From: Bacteroidales bacterium | GTDB lineage: Bacteria; Bacteroidota; Bacteroidia; Bacteroidales; VadinHA17 | DNA: 40,924 bases | Assembly (NCBI GenBank): GCA_012514255.1 | Contig: JAAZAP010000254.1 | Location: 1-40,924, forward strand | Direction of reading: 5' to 3' | In this document: piece by piece, positions 24,843 to 33,499 of the stretch | Layout of the letters: every line of letters starts with the position of its first letter | How positions within the stretch are numbered: the first letter of the stretch is position 1 | The notes under the pieces: generated by a model | Database searches by the model: none | What the model was told of the DNA's origin: nothing | What the model saw: only the letters and a program-made list of their open reading frames with translations | Translations under genes and position numbers: made by a program

Positions 24843-25400
24843 TTATTTCGTAAGGATGGTTATTTCGGTCATCTGAGTGCCATCATACCATTGGTTTAGG
24901 ATTGTGCTTTCAGGGACTTCCATGCTTCTGATACCCATGTCATTTTCAATTTTAAGAGATCCTTTAACAACTGTAAGATCTTGTACTTCGCCATTTTCAC
25001 AATGAATATAAAAAGCATTTGCACCGTTTGAAATGGTGCTGTAATCAGGTATTAATTCTTCTCTTTCAGGATCTGGTGGAGGAATAAGGGTATAATCCAT
25101 TTTGGGATTAATGGAGGCAAAATAAATTGGCGGGTTCTTTACTATCGAACCTCTTACGCCTCCACCACCAAATCTGAACCAAGAAATATGTATACTTTGA
25201 AAATGTTGCCAATCCTTATCGCTTTCAAAATCATCGCGGGTATACGTCGAGGGATCCCTTTGTGAAAATATTTTTCCAAACAGTAAATGGATAACGGCCT
25301 GTTCTTTTTCTGAAGGATTGATGATATTGGGTTTGCATGGATTGGTTAGTTGAAGTTTAGATTTAGAGCCTAACTGGTAAATTTCATTGGCGTTATTCAT
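24843..25400 (-). CDS. Hypothetical protein, 185 aa
   Basis: No family was recognised. The product has no signal peptide or membrane segment. It opens MNNANEIYQLGSKSKLQL and includes a glycine-rich turn WFRFGGGGVRGSIV, a proline-rich stretch LIPPPDPEREELIPD and a C-terminal beta-rich part. The base composition is richer in A+T than the genes before 24.6 kb, as in the rest of the run up to 33 kb. It is the last gene of a minus-strand series, 69 bases after a small exported protein. Coding status rests on its open length and amino-acid-like composition. Confidence 0.6.
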   Translation of the reverse strand: MNNANEIYQLGSKSKLQLTNPCKPNIINPSEKEQAVIHLLFGKIFSQRDPSTYTRDDFESDKDWQHFQSIHISWFRFGGGGVRGSIVKNPPIYFASINPKMDYTLIPPPDPEREELIPDYSTISNGANAFYIHCENGEVQDLTVVKGSLKIENDMGIRSMEVPESTILNQWYDGTQMTEITILTK

Positions 25401-25469
25401 GCTAATTGAAATCCTCGGTTTTTCTCCTGTTTCAATTATATCTCCGGCACAAGTTTGCGAGATTTTTTC

Positions 25470-25784
25470 TTAAAAACCGTGATTTTCTGCCGAGGCAGTT
25501 AGTTGAATATTCTCCTGAATACCGGTAAGCTGGTACATTCCGATTCCGGTAGGCTGGATACCCGGGCCGGCAGTAAAAATTGCATGAATAGTAGCTTTAA
25601 TAATTCGTTTTTCATCAATGCTCACCCCCCGGTTGAAATTTCCGTCTTTTCCGCCCCCGTCGGCAGATTTCATCATTTCCATTTCAAATTCCACGGGGCC
25701 GCTGCAGGTTATCATCTGTTCTTTCAGGGTCGGGGAACTGCAGAAGAAAAGCGATAGTACAATAATGACAGATAGATTTTTCAT
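25470..25784 (-). CDS. Small exported hypothetical protein, 104 aa
   Basis: Short product with a hydrophobic N-terminus (MKNLSVIIVLSLFFCSS). The Cys at 15 suggests a lipoprotein, but FFC is a poor lipobox. The mature part has a GGGKDGNFNRG loop and a beta-like tail with a TGIQENIQLTAS pattern, as in carboxypeptidase-regulatory-like domains that carry a peptide through a short beta sandwich. No family is recognised. It sits between two other minus-strand genes with short gaps. Confidence 0.55.
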   Translation of the reverse strand: MKNLSVIIVLSLFFCSSPTLKEQMITCSGPVEFEMEMMKSADGGGKDGNFNRGVSIDEKRIIKATIHAIFTAGPGIQPTGIGMYQLTGIQENIQLTASAENHGF

Positions 25785-25889
25785 TGTTATTTGGGTGTTA
25801 TCAGTATCTAGAGTATTAGCGCAGCCTGGTTCAGTTCTGTCTCACCCTGTCTGCTTTTAACCATTCACAACAGACTACTTACAGCAATT

Positions 25890-27524
25890 CTATTCGAGCC
25901 TGAACATAACAGAGTGCTCATGCCTTATCCTGTCAGGATGTCTTATATCCATTATCTGCTTGCATTTCAATATGTAAAAACCCGGTCCAAGCTGAGAAAA
26001 TGCCTCTGACAGTGCATGACCTTCTTCTGTCTCTTCAAATTCAGTGATTTCCCTGTATGCAATCCTGAAGTCCTGGCGGTAAATTTCCAAAACAACCTTA
26101 TAGGGTTTTTTCGTAAAGAGACAATTCACTATGGCGCCCGGGCTACCTTCCTCAACCCACATTTCTTCAAGATTGGTGGAAGTGTCCCGGAGAAACCAAT
26201 CCGCATAATGCTCTGACAAGGCATCTGCCAGTTCACTTGCAGACAATTTCCCGGAAGTAAATTGTATTTTAATTCTCTTTCTGACAATCTGCAACACCTT
26301 TGCATTGCTTGAGTAAGCCTCGGTTGTTTCCGGGTCGGAACAGTAAAACTTAATCTCATAGCTGCCCGTACCCAGACCAGACACATCAACAGTAACCACA
26401 GAAGGGTTCCAGGATTTAATCCACAGGTTTGTGCGCGTATCTTCCGGAACACCCGGAAGGTTTAGTTGTGAATAATCAGTCTCAGCAAAGACAAACTTGC
26501 CCGATCGTTGACTTCCGAACTCTCCGTAGATAGCAAAATATTCTCCCTTGCCTTTCACGAGATGCTGGTTGGAGAGTGCCTCAATATGCATTCCGCAGGG
26601 CACGCGCAGGGTTTTGTGAAAATGGTTGTTCTGTTCATCATTTTCTTCAATCCTGTCTTCCGGATCTGCCGCTACAACTGCGTTCAGGGTGGAGTGGTCA
26701 ATCGGCTCCGGCCAGACATAATCCGTCAACAGGGTAACCCACTCGTTATCGGTGACATTCAGTGAAACAGGCACCGAAACAGTCCTGTCAAGGGTATATT
26801 CACTGTAGGGGTCAGAGAGGTTCACCCTGATTTCGAGATTTCCCTCATATGGTTTTCCGCTGTTTTTTACCCTTGCCCTGATACGTGTTCTCTCAGGCCA
26901 GTATGCTATGTCCGTGATCTCCAGTTCAGGCTTGAGGAAGGGGTTTGTCTGATCTGATTGCGGCATGGCATCTTCCGGCGGATCAATGAGTTCCTGTTCT
27001 GCGATATTACTGACCCTGTCATCTGTTACTGCATCAAGGTGGTATACGTTTCCATTTGAGTTATCGGGCAGAGTGGCAGGCCGGTCATTTGAGTCAACAT
27101 TTGCCACAGGCACAGAAGAAAGGGAATAGTTGCCAATCATAACTATATCAACACGGGTTTTACCATTGCTTAATACAGCCTTCAGTGCGAACTGTTTTCC
27201 GTTGTCACTGAGCATCAGTGCTGCACTGTTTTTTACTGACATCACCGCACCGTCGGGCCAGCCCAGTTTTTGCATCTCTTTTCTGTAGTAGGAGGCTACC
27301 TCTTCAGGCTGATCTGTTGTTTCAAGAACCAGGTTGTAATTACCCTCCGATGATCTTTCTTTGATAATCTTTGACCCGGGATAAACAGGGATGTTATGAT
27401 CGGCTATAACAATATCCTCTTTATGGCCGGCATCCTCCATGACAGGTGAATCGAATGATGAATTGTGGTTTATCACTGCAGTCGATAGCAACAGGATTGC
27501 CGGAAGTAGTAGTAATGATTTCAT
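25890..27524 (-). CDS. Exported protein with PASTA-unrelated 'VYPGS' domain and CARDB-like domain
   Basis: 545 residues from the ATG at 27524 (MKSLLLLPAILLLSTAV, a signal peptide); an in-frame TTG at 27611 would overlap the upstream gene. After the signal comes a ~90-residue domain with IPVYPGSKIIKERSSEGNYN, TDQPEEVASYYRKEMQKLGW and a variable hydrophobic tail, a pattern seen in bacterial envelope proteins of unknown role. A CARDB-like immunoglobulin domain follows (PELEITDIAYWPERTRIRAR, VKNSGKPYEGNLEIRVNLSD, DPEDRIEENDEQNNH), typical of surface adhesion or binding modules. The C-terminal ~200 residues are beta-rich without a known signature, and there is no T9SS tail. A periplasmic or surface role is inferred; function is unknown. 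Confidence 0.7.
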   Translation of the reverse strand: MKSLLLLPAILLLSTAVINHNSSFDSPVMEDAGHKEDIVIADHNIPVYPGSKIIKERSSEGNYNLVLETTDQPEEVASYYRKEMQKLGWPDGAVMSVKNSAALMLSDNGKQFALKAVLSNGKTRVDIVMIGNYSLSSVPVANVDSNDRPATLPDNSNGNVYHLDAVTDDRVSNIAEQELIDPPEDAMPQSDQTNPFLKPELEITDIAYWPERTRIRARVKNSGKPYEGNLEIRVNLSDPYSEYTLDRTVSVPVSLNVTDNEWVTLLTDYVWPEPIDHSTLNAVVAADPEDRIEENDEQNNHFHKTLRVPCGMHIEALSNQHLVKGKGEYFAIYGEFGSQRSGKFVFAETDYSQLNLPGVPEDTRTNLWIKSWNPSVVTVDVSGLGTGSYEIKFYCSDPETTEAYSSNAKVLQIVRKRIKIQFTSGKLSASELADALSEHYADWFLRDTSTNLEEMWVEEGSPGAIVNCLFTKKPYKVVLEIYRQDFRIAYREITEFEETEEGHALSEAFSQLGPGFYILKCKQIMDIRHPDRIRHEHSVMFRLE

Positions 27525-27595
27525 CAGCAAATAAGCTTTATTTAAAGATTGGGTGTTGTCTGCAATACTGAAGAGTGTATCTGTAATCGCAGAGG

Positions 27596-28342
27596 CTAGT
27601 CCTTGATACAACGGATGGAATACCCATATTCCTTGTGGCTTTCATCTCCACGTCCTGAATGTGCATTGCTGTAATACAGAGCCCTGTCTATTACCCGGGA
27701 ATAGTAGAGGGTACTGCTCCACCACTTACCGTACCGACCGGTGCCACTGAATGATCCCGTGTAGAGGAAACCACCGGGTAGTGCCTGGAATCCGCTGGAG
27801 CCAAATGAAGCATTGCTCTTCAGCAGGCCGGGGTCCCACAGGGAAGAGTTTCCTGCCAGCTTGCTTCCTTCATCAGTGCCCCTATCCAGGCCTCCTATTT
27901 CATCGGCTTCACTCTGGCTCATCCCCAGGTAAATTTCCAGCACTTTCCATTCATCATCGGAAGGGAGATGCCAGCCTGTCGGACAGGCTGCCGATGCAGC
28001 AGGCCAGTTGTATAAAACACCATATACTTTATAATTATCAGTGGCCCTGGCATCAGCTACGTTGGTCCCGGCATAAGCCTCTACATAGTATCGTGGATCA
28101 CTACTCGATTCATCTGACGGACTGTTAACCGATGGCAGGTAAGCAAGGTTTTCAGCCATCCAGGTCTGGGTTCCGATTTTTACCCATTTGTATTGTTTGC
28201 TGTCACGACTGTCAGTAAAGGTATTAATCTCTTCCTCATCCTTAGGATCATCTTCCTCCTGATCGGATTTCTGGCAGCTGCTGAATGTGAAGGTGAGCAA
28301 GGAGCATATTAAAAGCGAAGTGATAGTTCTCGTAAATTCCAT
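27596..28342 (-). CDS. FISUMP domain lipoprotein
   Basis: 248 residues with a lipoprotein signal (FTFSSC, C23) and an acidic linker (EEDDPKDEEE). The rest is a Fibrobacter succinogenes major paralogous domain: YKWVKIGTQTWMAENLAYLP, GVLYNWPAAS, CPTGWHLPSDDEWKVLE, ALPGGFLYTGSF, KWWSST and GYSIRCIKD are the standard landmarks. These domains resemble C-type-lectin-like or formylglycine-enzyme-related folds and are numerous in Bacteroidota surface proteins; binding partners are unknown. It lies 36 bases downstream of the ankyrin gene. Confidence 0.9.
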   Translation of the reverse strand: MEFTRTITSLLICSLLTFTFSSCQKSDQEEDDPKDEEEINTFTDSRDSKQYKWVKIGTQTWMAENLAYLPSVNSPSDESSSDPRYYVEAYAGTNVADARATDNYKVYGVLYNWPAASAACPTGWHLPSDDEWKVLEIYLGMSQSEADEIGGLDRGTDEGSKLAGNSSLWDPGLLKSNASFGSSGFQALPGGFLYTGSFSGTGRYGKWWSSTLYYSRVIDRALYYSNAHSGRGDESHKEYGYSIRCIKD

Positions 28343-28378
28343 AACATCAATTTTTTAGAAATCTAATTAGGGTAGTTT

Positions 28379-29095
28379 TCATTCTGCACCGGCGGCTTTC
28401 AGCATCTCAGTAATTTCCGTGTTGGACCCGGCAAGGGAGAGTGCTGTCTTGCCGTCGGCTGTTACTGCATTGACGTTTGCGCTGTTTTTTATGAGGAACT
28501 TCAGCAGCTCTGCATTACCGTTGCTTGCCGCATAATGAACTGCTGCCCAGCCAGCCACGTCTCCGGAGGTAGCTGCTTCATTGACATCGGCGCCCTTTGA
28601 GAGGATGAGCTCAGCAAAGTCGAGGTCAACGGCTCCTCTCAGAATGCCAAAGATACAACTGGTAAATATTCCGGTTCCGTCATCTCTTCGTGCCGTGATA
28701 TCGGCACCCTTTTCCAGGAGCAGGTTTGTAATTTCTTCTGATTTTCCTGCCGCAACGATAACAGCAGTTGTGCTGTCATTGGCACGTATGTTTACATCTG
28801 CACCTGCAGAGATTAGATATCTGGCCACGGCGGCATATGCAGGTTTATGACCGTAGCTGCAGGCCCACATCAGAGATGTATAACCATTGTCACTCTGCCT
28901 GTTGATATCGGCCCCGTCGGCCAGTGCCTTTTTTACTGCGACAGTGTCAGCCTTTATTGTTGCGCTGTAGAGAGGATCCTGCCCCCAGTCTTCCTGTCCC
29001 ATGTTTTGCTGGCCGAACAGACCAACTGAAATGAACAGCCCGGTCAGGGTGGCAATGACCGTTACTGGCTTCATTTTGATTCTTTTATTTTTCAT
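28379..29095 (-). CDS. Exported ankyrin-repeat protein
   Basis: 238 residues with a signal peptide (either ATG 29095 or the in-frame ATG 29074 serves; cleavage near GLFGQ). About five ankyrin repeats fill the rest: DPLYSATIKADTVAVKKALA, NGYTSLMWACSYGHKP, STTAVIVAAGKSEEI, VHYAASNGNAELLKFLIK and DGKTALSLAGSNTEITEML, with the usual GADVN/GADIN turns. Ankyrin stacks bind other proteins; the target in the periplasm is unknown. It sits 26 bases from the DUF3592 gene on one side and 36 bases from the FISUMP gene on the other, so co-transcription is likely. Confidence 0.88.
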   Translation of the reverse strand: MKNKRIKMKPVTVIATLTGLFISVGLFGQQNMGQEDWGQDPLYSATIKADTVAVKKALADGADINRQSDNGYTSLMWACSYGHKPAYAAVARYLISAGADVNIRANDSTTAVIVAAGKSEEITNLLLEKGADITARRDDGTGIFTSCIFGILRGAVDLDFAELILSKGADVNEAATSGDVAGWAAVHYAASNGNAELLKFLIKNSANVNAVTADGKTALSLAGSNTEITEMLKAAGAE

Positions 29096-29121
29096 GATTT
29101 AAATGTTTGGTGAGATTATAC

Positions 29122-29658
29122 TTAAGTCATATTCGGTGCATCCTTTGCCTCAGCGATGCGTCGTTTGGCTTTTACTCCCTGGTAGATCGCGAGTAGCCCA
29201 ATGAGGAAAAAGAGTGCGGAGATGCCTGCCAGCATCAGGTCGCCAGACTTGGTACCAGGCTGTAGTACTGCCGATTCGGGCAGGTCGGGGTCATAATAAA
29301 CGTCGACCTCTTTGTCAACAGGATATTCTGACTGCAGGCGTTTTGCCTTTGTGACGTTGTTATCAAGGGATCCGTCTCCCACAGTAATTTTGGATGCAGT
29401 GTATTTCTTGCCTTCAACGGTATAGGAGTAGGCAATATCGGGCTGATAATGGGTATTGCCATCCCTTTTAAAAACCTGGACCTCAGATTTGGTAATGGTA
29501 CCCGGCACTGACGGCCAGTTCTTTGATGTGGCTGCATACTGCAGCGGGGGCAGGGCAAAGAAAATGAATATTGCTCCGCCGATGATTGCAAAGATGATTC
29601 CCATGGTAACAGGGTTGGCGTTGCCGGGTTTTCTTGTTCTTACATTTCCGATTCTCAT
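29122..29658 (-). CDS. DUF3592 domain membrane protein
   Basis: 178 residues with two membrane helices (about 19-40 and 140-160) around a soluble beta domain. The DUF3592 pattern is clear: WPSVPGTITKSEVQVF, YQPDIAYSYTVEGKKYTASK, EYPVDKEVDVYYDPDLPESA and VLQPG just before the second helix. The family is of unknown function. It lies 39 bases downstream of a lipocalin-like lipoprotein gene and 26 bases upstream of the ankyrin gene, in a likely operon. Confidence 0.88.
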   Translation of the reverse strand: MRIGNVRTRKPGNANPVTMGIIFAIIGGAIFIFFALPPLQYAATSKNWPSVPGTITKSEVQVFKRDGNTHYQPDIAYSYTVEGKKYTASKITVGDGSLDNNVTKAKRLQSEYPVDKEVDVYYDPDLPESAVLQPGTKSGDLMLAGISALFFLIGLLAIYQGVKAKRRIAEAKDAPNMT

Positions 29659-29697
29659 AGGACTATAGCATTAAGTCAATTAATGTAATATTCGCTG

Positions 29698-30057
29698 TTA
29701 TATTTTGGTATAAGTCATGAGGCCCAAACCTCCCATATTTATGACCAGCGAATTTCCGCTTATCATATAGGTGGTGGTTTCCGGGTTTCCGCCTGCCTCC
29801 TGGAGGGTGAGCTCTGAATCAGTGTATGAATATGAGTAATTGTAGGTGGTTGTGTTGGTATTGTCATCAATAGTTACCGCCACGGCCATGGTCATTGTCA
29901 TGTCTGTACGGAAGGTCAGGGTTACGACCACGGAGGTATTTGCTGATGTTCCGGCATACTCCCAGGTTCCAACGAATGGATTAGTGTCTTTCTTTTCGCA
30001 GGAAAAGAGTACCAGGCAAATAAGAATTACTGGAAGCAGTGTTAATTTTCTTTTCAT
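29698..30057 (-). CDS. Small lipocalin-like lipoprotein
   Basis: 119 residues. The lipoprotein signal ends at LFSC (C20). The mature part starts NPFVGTWEYAG, the usual opening strand of lipocalin-like domains, and continues as short beta strands (TLTFRTDMTMTMAV, YNYSYSYTDSELTLQEAGG, YMISGNSLVINM). It is on the short side for the fold. The ligand is unknown. Lipocalin-like naming rests on the GTW motif and strand pattern. Confidence 0.72.
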   Translation of the reverse strand: MKRKLTLLPVILICLVLFSCEKKDTNPFVGTWEYAGTSANTSVVVTLTFRTDMTMTMAVAVTIDDNTNTTTYNYSYSYTDSELTLQEAGGNPETTTYMISGNSLVINMGGLGLMTYTKI

Positions 30058-30152
30058 AACATTATGGATTAGATTTATTGATAATTATTATGCTCAATAT
30101 TTTCTGCAACATTATTTTTCATGATATAAGTTTAATAATTACGCATTTCTGG

Positions 30153-32303
30153 TTATTTTTTGTTTCTCTCAAGTGTGATGCTACCGTTGATAGTAATTTT
30201 TCCTTCGGGGCAAGATGTACCTGAGCCGAATGTTGGATTGAAGTGTCTGGTTTCGTTTATGCTTAGTTCTATCCTGTCATTGCCATTCCTGCCACGGGTG
30301 TACTCGCCTTTCATTTCAGCACCGATTGGTGGCATCAGAGGCATTTCAACTGTTTCGGAACTGCTCTCATTCTCTTCAAATTCACCGGTACACACATTAA
30401 AGGCTTTTCTTTCACGGGAGGTATATACAGGGTAATTTCTGACACCAAAGGATATGTCTATTACGGCTTTGACAGGGAACATTGCATCTTTCGGGTCGCC
30501 CTGCAGTTTATTGCGCATTTCACCTTTCATCTTTTCCATGGCCTGCTTATCCATGGAATTATAAGCATCCTGCAGTTTCGCCTGCATCTCTGCCATCTTT
30601 TGCTGCATGTTGTTCATAGCTTCTTTATCTCCAAGCATCTCTTTTGTAATAAGAAGATTGATGACTCCATCCTTGATATCGGCATAAGCCTGACCGGCCA
30701 TTGTCTCATTCCATGTGTTCCAGTTGCCCGGCGAGACCCATTCCCATCTTCCGGTACCGTCATTATGGCATTGTGTTTTTTCAGCACTGCCGTCAATGGT
30801 GTGATCCTCATTCATGATCACGGTGACCTCTCCGGATATGAACTGTAGTTTAGCTCCTGCGCTTGTGCCGTTTGCAGGAAGATTAAAATCACTCAGTCCG
30901 ATTGTAATATTGGCGTAGGTTGTCTTATGGTCATCGGCAAGAATTCTTTTAGTCCCCAGATCGCTTGTTGGTTCTTCAACGTCACAGTTGAAGGTCTGGG
31001 TGATCTCGAGGTCAATGGATCCGGTCCATGCGAAATTGCCCGGAATAACACTGACGCTGCCTGACCCAGTCACTTTATCAAGATAATTAACCGGCTGATA
31101 GCTGGCTGTTATTGTAATCTTCTCATCCCTATCCCCAGCTTTGTACTGAAGGGTCCCTTTGCCATTTGAATCAGTGGTAACACTTTTTGAAGGAGTGACT
31201 GATCCGTCTGCCAGACCTTTTATTGAAAGGCTTACCTCTTTTCCGGCAACCGGTTGTTTCTTCCCGTCGGGACTTACTCGATTAAAATATATATCTACAG
31301 CGGTCTGCTCATCAGGTTTAATAGCAGGCTTTTTAGGACTAACCTGAATCTCAAGTCCATCAATGTTTAATTCAATTGTTTTTTTCTCCTTCTTATCACG
31401 GCCACATGTAAGGATCTCAAATTTTTCTATTCCTGGCTGAATACCTTTTTTTAGCTCGTATCTCAGTGATCCTCCTGTAGGTCTAGTTATAATTAAAGTA
31501 ACTATGTTTTCAGTATTTATCATTACTTGGAGGAACATAGGTGTCGGGCAGTTTTCGCCTCTTTCTGTTTTTTTTGGGCAAAAAACTTTTTGCCCATTGT
31601 TTGTCATGTATACAATCTGATCTTTACAGTTATAAACATTTAATTGCACATCAGCTTTTCTCTCTTCTGATAGTGGGGATACCGACTTTCTTGAGTATTG
31701 AGTTTCTATACGGGGGCCACGCGGTGGTACTAGAAATCTTCTTTCATGATCAATGATCTCACGGTTTATATTCATAAAATAAAACCCTACAAGGTTTTTT
31801 ATTGCCTGAAACAGGTCCAGGTCTTGGCTCCTTTTATGTTTAATAACCCAGGCTTCTGTTCCACATACATCTAATCCTATGAGCTTTGCCCCTATATTGT
31901 ATCCTATTTTACTGTAAGGAATTCCTGTTTCAGGGTCAACTACATCAATAGCATACAGGTTAAGAAAATAATCAAATTTGTATTCACCGGATTCAGTACT
32001 TTTTGATACGAATTCAACATCAGGGTTGTATTCCTGCAGGGTCTGAAAAATGTATTCCTGTATTCTTGTGTAGAAATCCTCCTCTGTTTGCCAGTATTCA
32101 AATCCAGGGGTTATATTTGTTGAATCGGTGACCGAAGTATAATAGCCCTGGAAATGATTGTATACTTCAATGCGATTCTCAGGATGAAATGTTTCTGATA
32201 ATATAACATTTACCTTTGGTTTTGAGCATTTAAGATCTTGAGGAAATGAATTAGCGCTTAATAATGAAAATATAACAAGGGGGAAATAGATAAACCTATT
32301 CAT
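30153..32303 (-). CDS. Exported protein with Big-1-like domain and Met-rich helical segment
   Basis: 716 residues, no family recognised overall. Signal peptide MNRFIYFPLVIFSLLSANSFPQ. The first ~300 residues look like a bacterial-surface domain containing scattered cysteines (about eight) and aromatic-rich strands. Residues about 319-405 resemble a Big-1 (invasin-type) immunoglobulin domain: KPAIKPDEQTAVDIYF, AGKEVSLSIKGLADG, DSNGKGTLQYKAG. Residues about 565-605 are a Met/Gln-rich helix (NNMQQKMAEMQAKLQDAYNS, then MDKQAMEKMKGEMRNKLQ). The end is beta-rich (RIELSINETRHF) without a sorting tail. Base composition is A+T-rich compared with the genes before 24 kb. Function unknown; surface or periplasmic binding is a guess. 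Confidence 0.7.
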   Translation of the reverse strand: MNRFIYFPLVIFSLLSANSFPQDLKCSKPKVNVILSETFHPENRIEVYNHFQGYYTSVTDSTNITPGFEYWQTEEDFYTRIQEYIFQTLQEYNPDVEFVSKSTESGEYKFDYFLNLYAIDVVDPETGIPYSKIGYNIGAKLIGLDVCGTEAWVIKHKRSQDLDLFQAIKNLVGFYFMNINREIIDHERRFLVPPRGPRIETQYSRKSVSPLSEERKADVQLNVYNCKDQIVYMTNNGQKVFCPKKTERGENCPTPMFLQVMINTENIVTLIITRPTGGSLRYELKKGIQPGIEKFEILTCGRDKKEKKTIELNIDGLEIQVSPKKPAIKPDEQTAVDIYFNRVSPDGKKQPVAGKEVSLSIKGLADGSVTPSKSVTTDSNGKGTLQYKAGDRDEKITITASYQPVNYLDKVTGSGSVSVIPGNFAWTGSIDLEITQTFNCDVEEPTSDLGTKRILADDHKTTYANITIGLSDFNLPANGTSAGAKLQFISGEVTVIMNEDHTIDGSAEKTQCHNDGTGRWEWVSPGNWNTWNETMAGQAYADIKDGVINLLITKEMLGDKEAMNNMQQKMAEMQAKLQDAYNSMDKQAMEKMKGEMRNKLQGDPKDAMFPVKAVIDISFGVRNYPVYTSRERKAFNVCTGEFEENESSSETVEMPLMPPIGAEMKGEYTRGRNGNDRIELSINETRHFNPTFGSGTSCPEGKITINGSITLERNKK

Positions 32304-32349
32304 GAGATTATAGACAAAGTTTTAAATCACAGATCTGGAATAATTACAG

Positions 32350-32934
32350 TTACATCTTCGGCATAGCCACAACCTGGTACCCGTCAGGCACTTCAAGGTA
32401 CCCCGGGTCGGGTGTCCAGGGCTCGATTTCCCTGATCTCCATGGTTGATTCACCTGATACCTCAATGTGGTTGATAATTTTAACCGGGAAATCATATTCG
32501 TCCGACGTCCAGCCAGTGAAAAGCTTCTGGTTTACCTGGCCAAATTCATTGCTGTTAATATTCCATAACTCCGTTTTCAGGCAATCAATTCCATTTATTT
32601 TTTCATGCCCGATCTCTTTGATTGTCGCATTTTCCTTGTGATATTCATAACTTCCTACCGGATCATTTCCGAGGGTCATCGGGTTATCTGCGGAACTTTT
32701 CATTGCCATCTTTTGCTGCGGCATCAGTATGTAAATATCAGGCGAACCTGTTTTTGCGATTACCACTCCCGCCTGGCCGTCTTCGTTGAATTCATAACGA
32801 TAACCGACATCGGAAGAATAAACTGTGAATACATGGTCTTTACCCATGCTTGTGAAATACATCTTTGCCTTGAACTGGGCTTCTGCCGGCAGTATCAGCA
32901 GGCTTAGTGAAAGAAATAAGAATAGTTTTTTCAT
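32350..32934 (-). CDS. Exported DUF4412-like protein
   Basis: 194 residues with a signal peptide (ILPAEAQ). The mature part follows a layout common in small Bacteroidota envelope proteins called DUF4412: a beta-rich core that begins KAKMYFTSMGKDHVFTVYSS, a MPQQKMAMKS stretch, IKEIGHEKINGIDCLKTEL and a C-terminal GYQVVAMPKM. Such proteins may be lipid- or metal-related carriers but none is characterised to my knowledge. It ends 47 bases before the Big-1-like gene start and is preceded by a tiny LuxR-type gene only four bases away, so the two are probably co-transcribed. Confidence 0.72.
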   Translation of the reverse strand: MKKLFLFLSLSLLILPAEAQFKAKMYFTSMGKDHVFTVYSSDVGYRYEFNEDGQAGVVIAKTGSPDIYILMPQQKMAMKSSADNPMTLGNDPVGSYEYHKENATIKEIGHEKINGIDCLKTELWNINSNEFGQVNQKLFTGWTSDEYDFPVKIINHIEVSGESTMEIREIEPWTPDPGYLEVPDGYQVVAMPKM

Positions 32935-32938
32935 GATC

Positions 32939-33148
32939 TTATCTTTTATTAGTTATAGTGTCATTGAACTTGTTTATTGCTTCTACCCGGTTACCGGCAC
33001 CCAGTTTCCGGTAGATCTTCTTCAAATGGTACTTCACAGTATCGGGCGATCTCCCGAGAACTGAAGCCACCTCCTTGTTGATAAGGCCTCCCTTGATGAG
33101 AAGCATTATCTTTTCTTCCTGGCCTGATAGTTCCTTCTGATCATTCAT
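32939..33148 (-). CDS. Stand-alone LuxR-type HTH protein, 69 aa
   Basis: From the ATG at 33148 the product is almost nothing but a GerE/LuxR DNA-binding domain: LSGQEEKIMLLIKGGLINKE, VASVLGRSPDTVKYHLKKIY, RKLGAGNRVEAINKF. There is no receiver or sensor domain. The frame stays open upstream to 33424 but with an unconvincing composition, so a longer protein is unlikely, although a decayed N-terminus cannot be excluded. A start at 33160 (MACH...) is also possible. It lies four bases before the DUF4412-like gene and may regulate it or the following run of envelope genes. Function as an autonomous regulator is inferred. Confidence 0.7.
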   Translation of the reverse strand: MNDQKELSGQEEKIMLLIKGGLINKEVASVLGRSPDTVKYHLKKIYRKLGAGNRVEAINKFNDTITNKR

Positions 33149-33160
33149 GTGACATGCCAT

Positions 33161-33499
33161 TTCCCGGGTGTATAAGAAATAGTAAATACCACATGTTCCC
33201 GGATTTCTTCTACAAGTAAAGGCAGGCACTGCAATGAAGCAAGAGCGAATGAGTAAAGGCGGGGTTTGGATTAGTATCGGATGCATTGTGGCATGCACCA
33301 GTAAGCGGATAAGTGAGACAGGGAGACAGTAGTAAGGAGCACGTAAGGAACGAAATGACTTGTCTCCCAAAGCGGGAGAGCATCTGCCAGGAGGCGGGTA
33401 AGCAGAGTTGAGAGCACAGGGCACAGGGTAAGGTGCATGGAGAATCCCGCAGCATAGGAAAGGTGAAGCCGGGGGAGAACTGTATTCCGGGGATTGGGA
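33161..33499. other. Intergenic region of unclear content upstream of the LuxR-type gene
   Basis: About 340 bases between the LuxR-type gene and the PIMT stop codon. The plus strand is purine-rich, with a perfect TCTCCC-AAAGC-GGGAGA hairpin (about 33364-33380) and related GGGAGACA words. Several frames are open but encode Cys/Leu/Pro-rich, low-quality peptides. No tRNA, known ncRNA or terminator was identified. It may be a decayed gene, a low-complexity spacer or an unrecognised RNA. Confidence 0.3.

Noticed and set aside
33210..33455. Minus-strand frame upstream of the LuxR-type gene, Cys/Leu/Pro-rich
   Set aside because: No homologous pattern and low-complexity composition; treated as non-coding.
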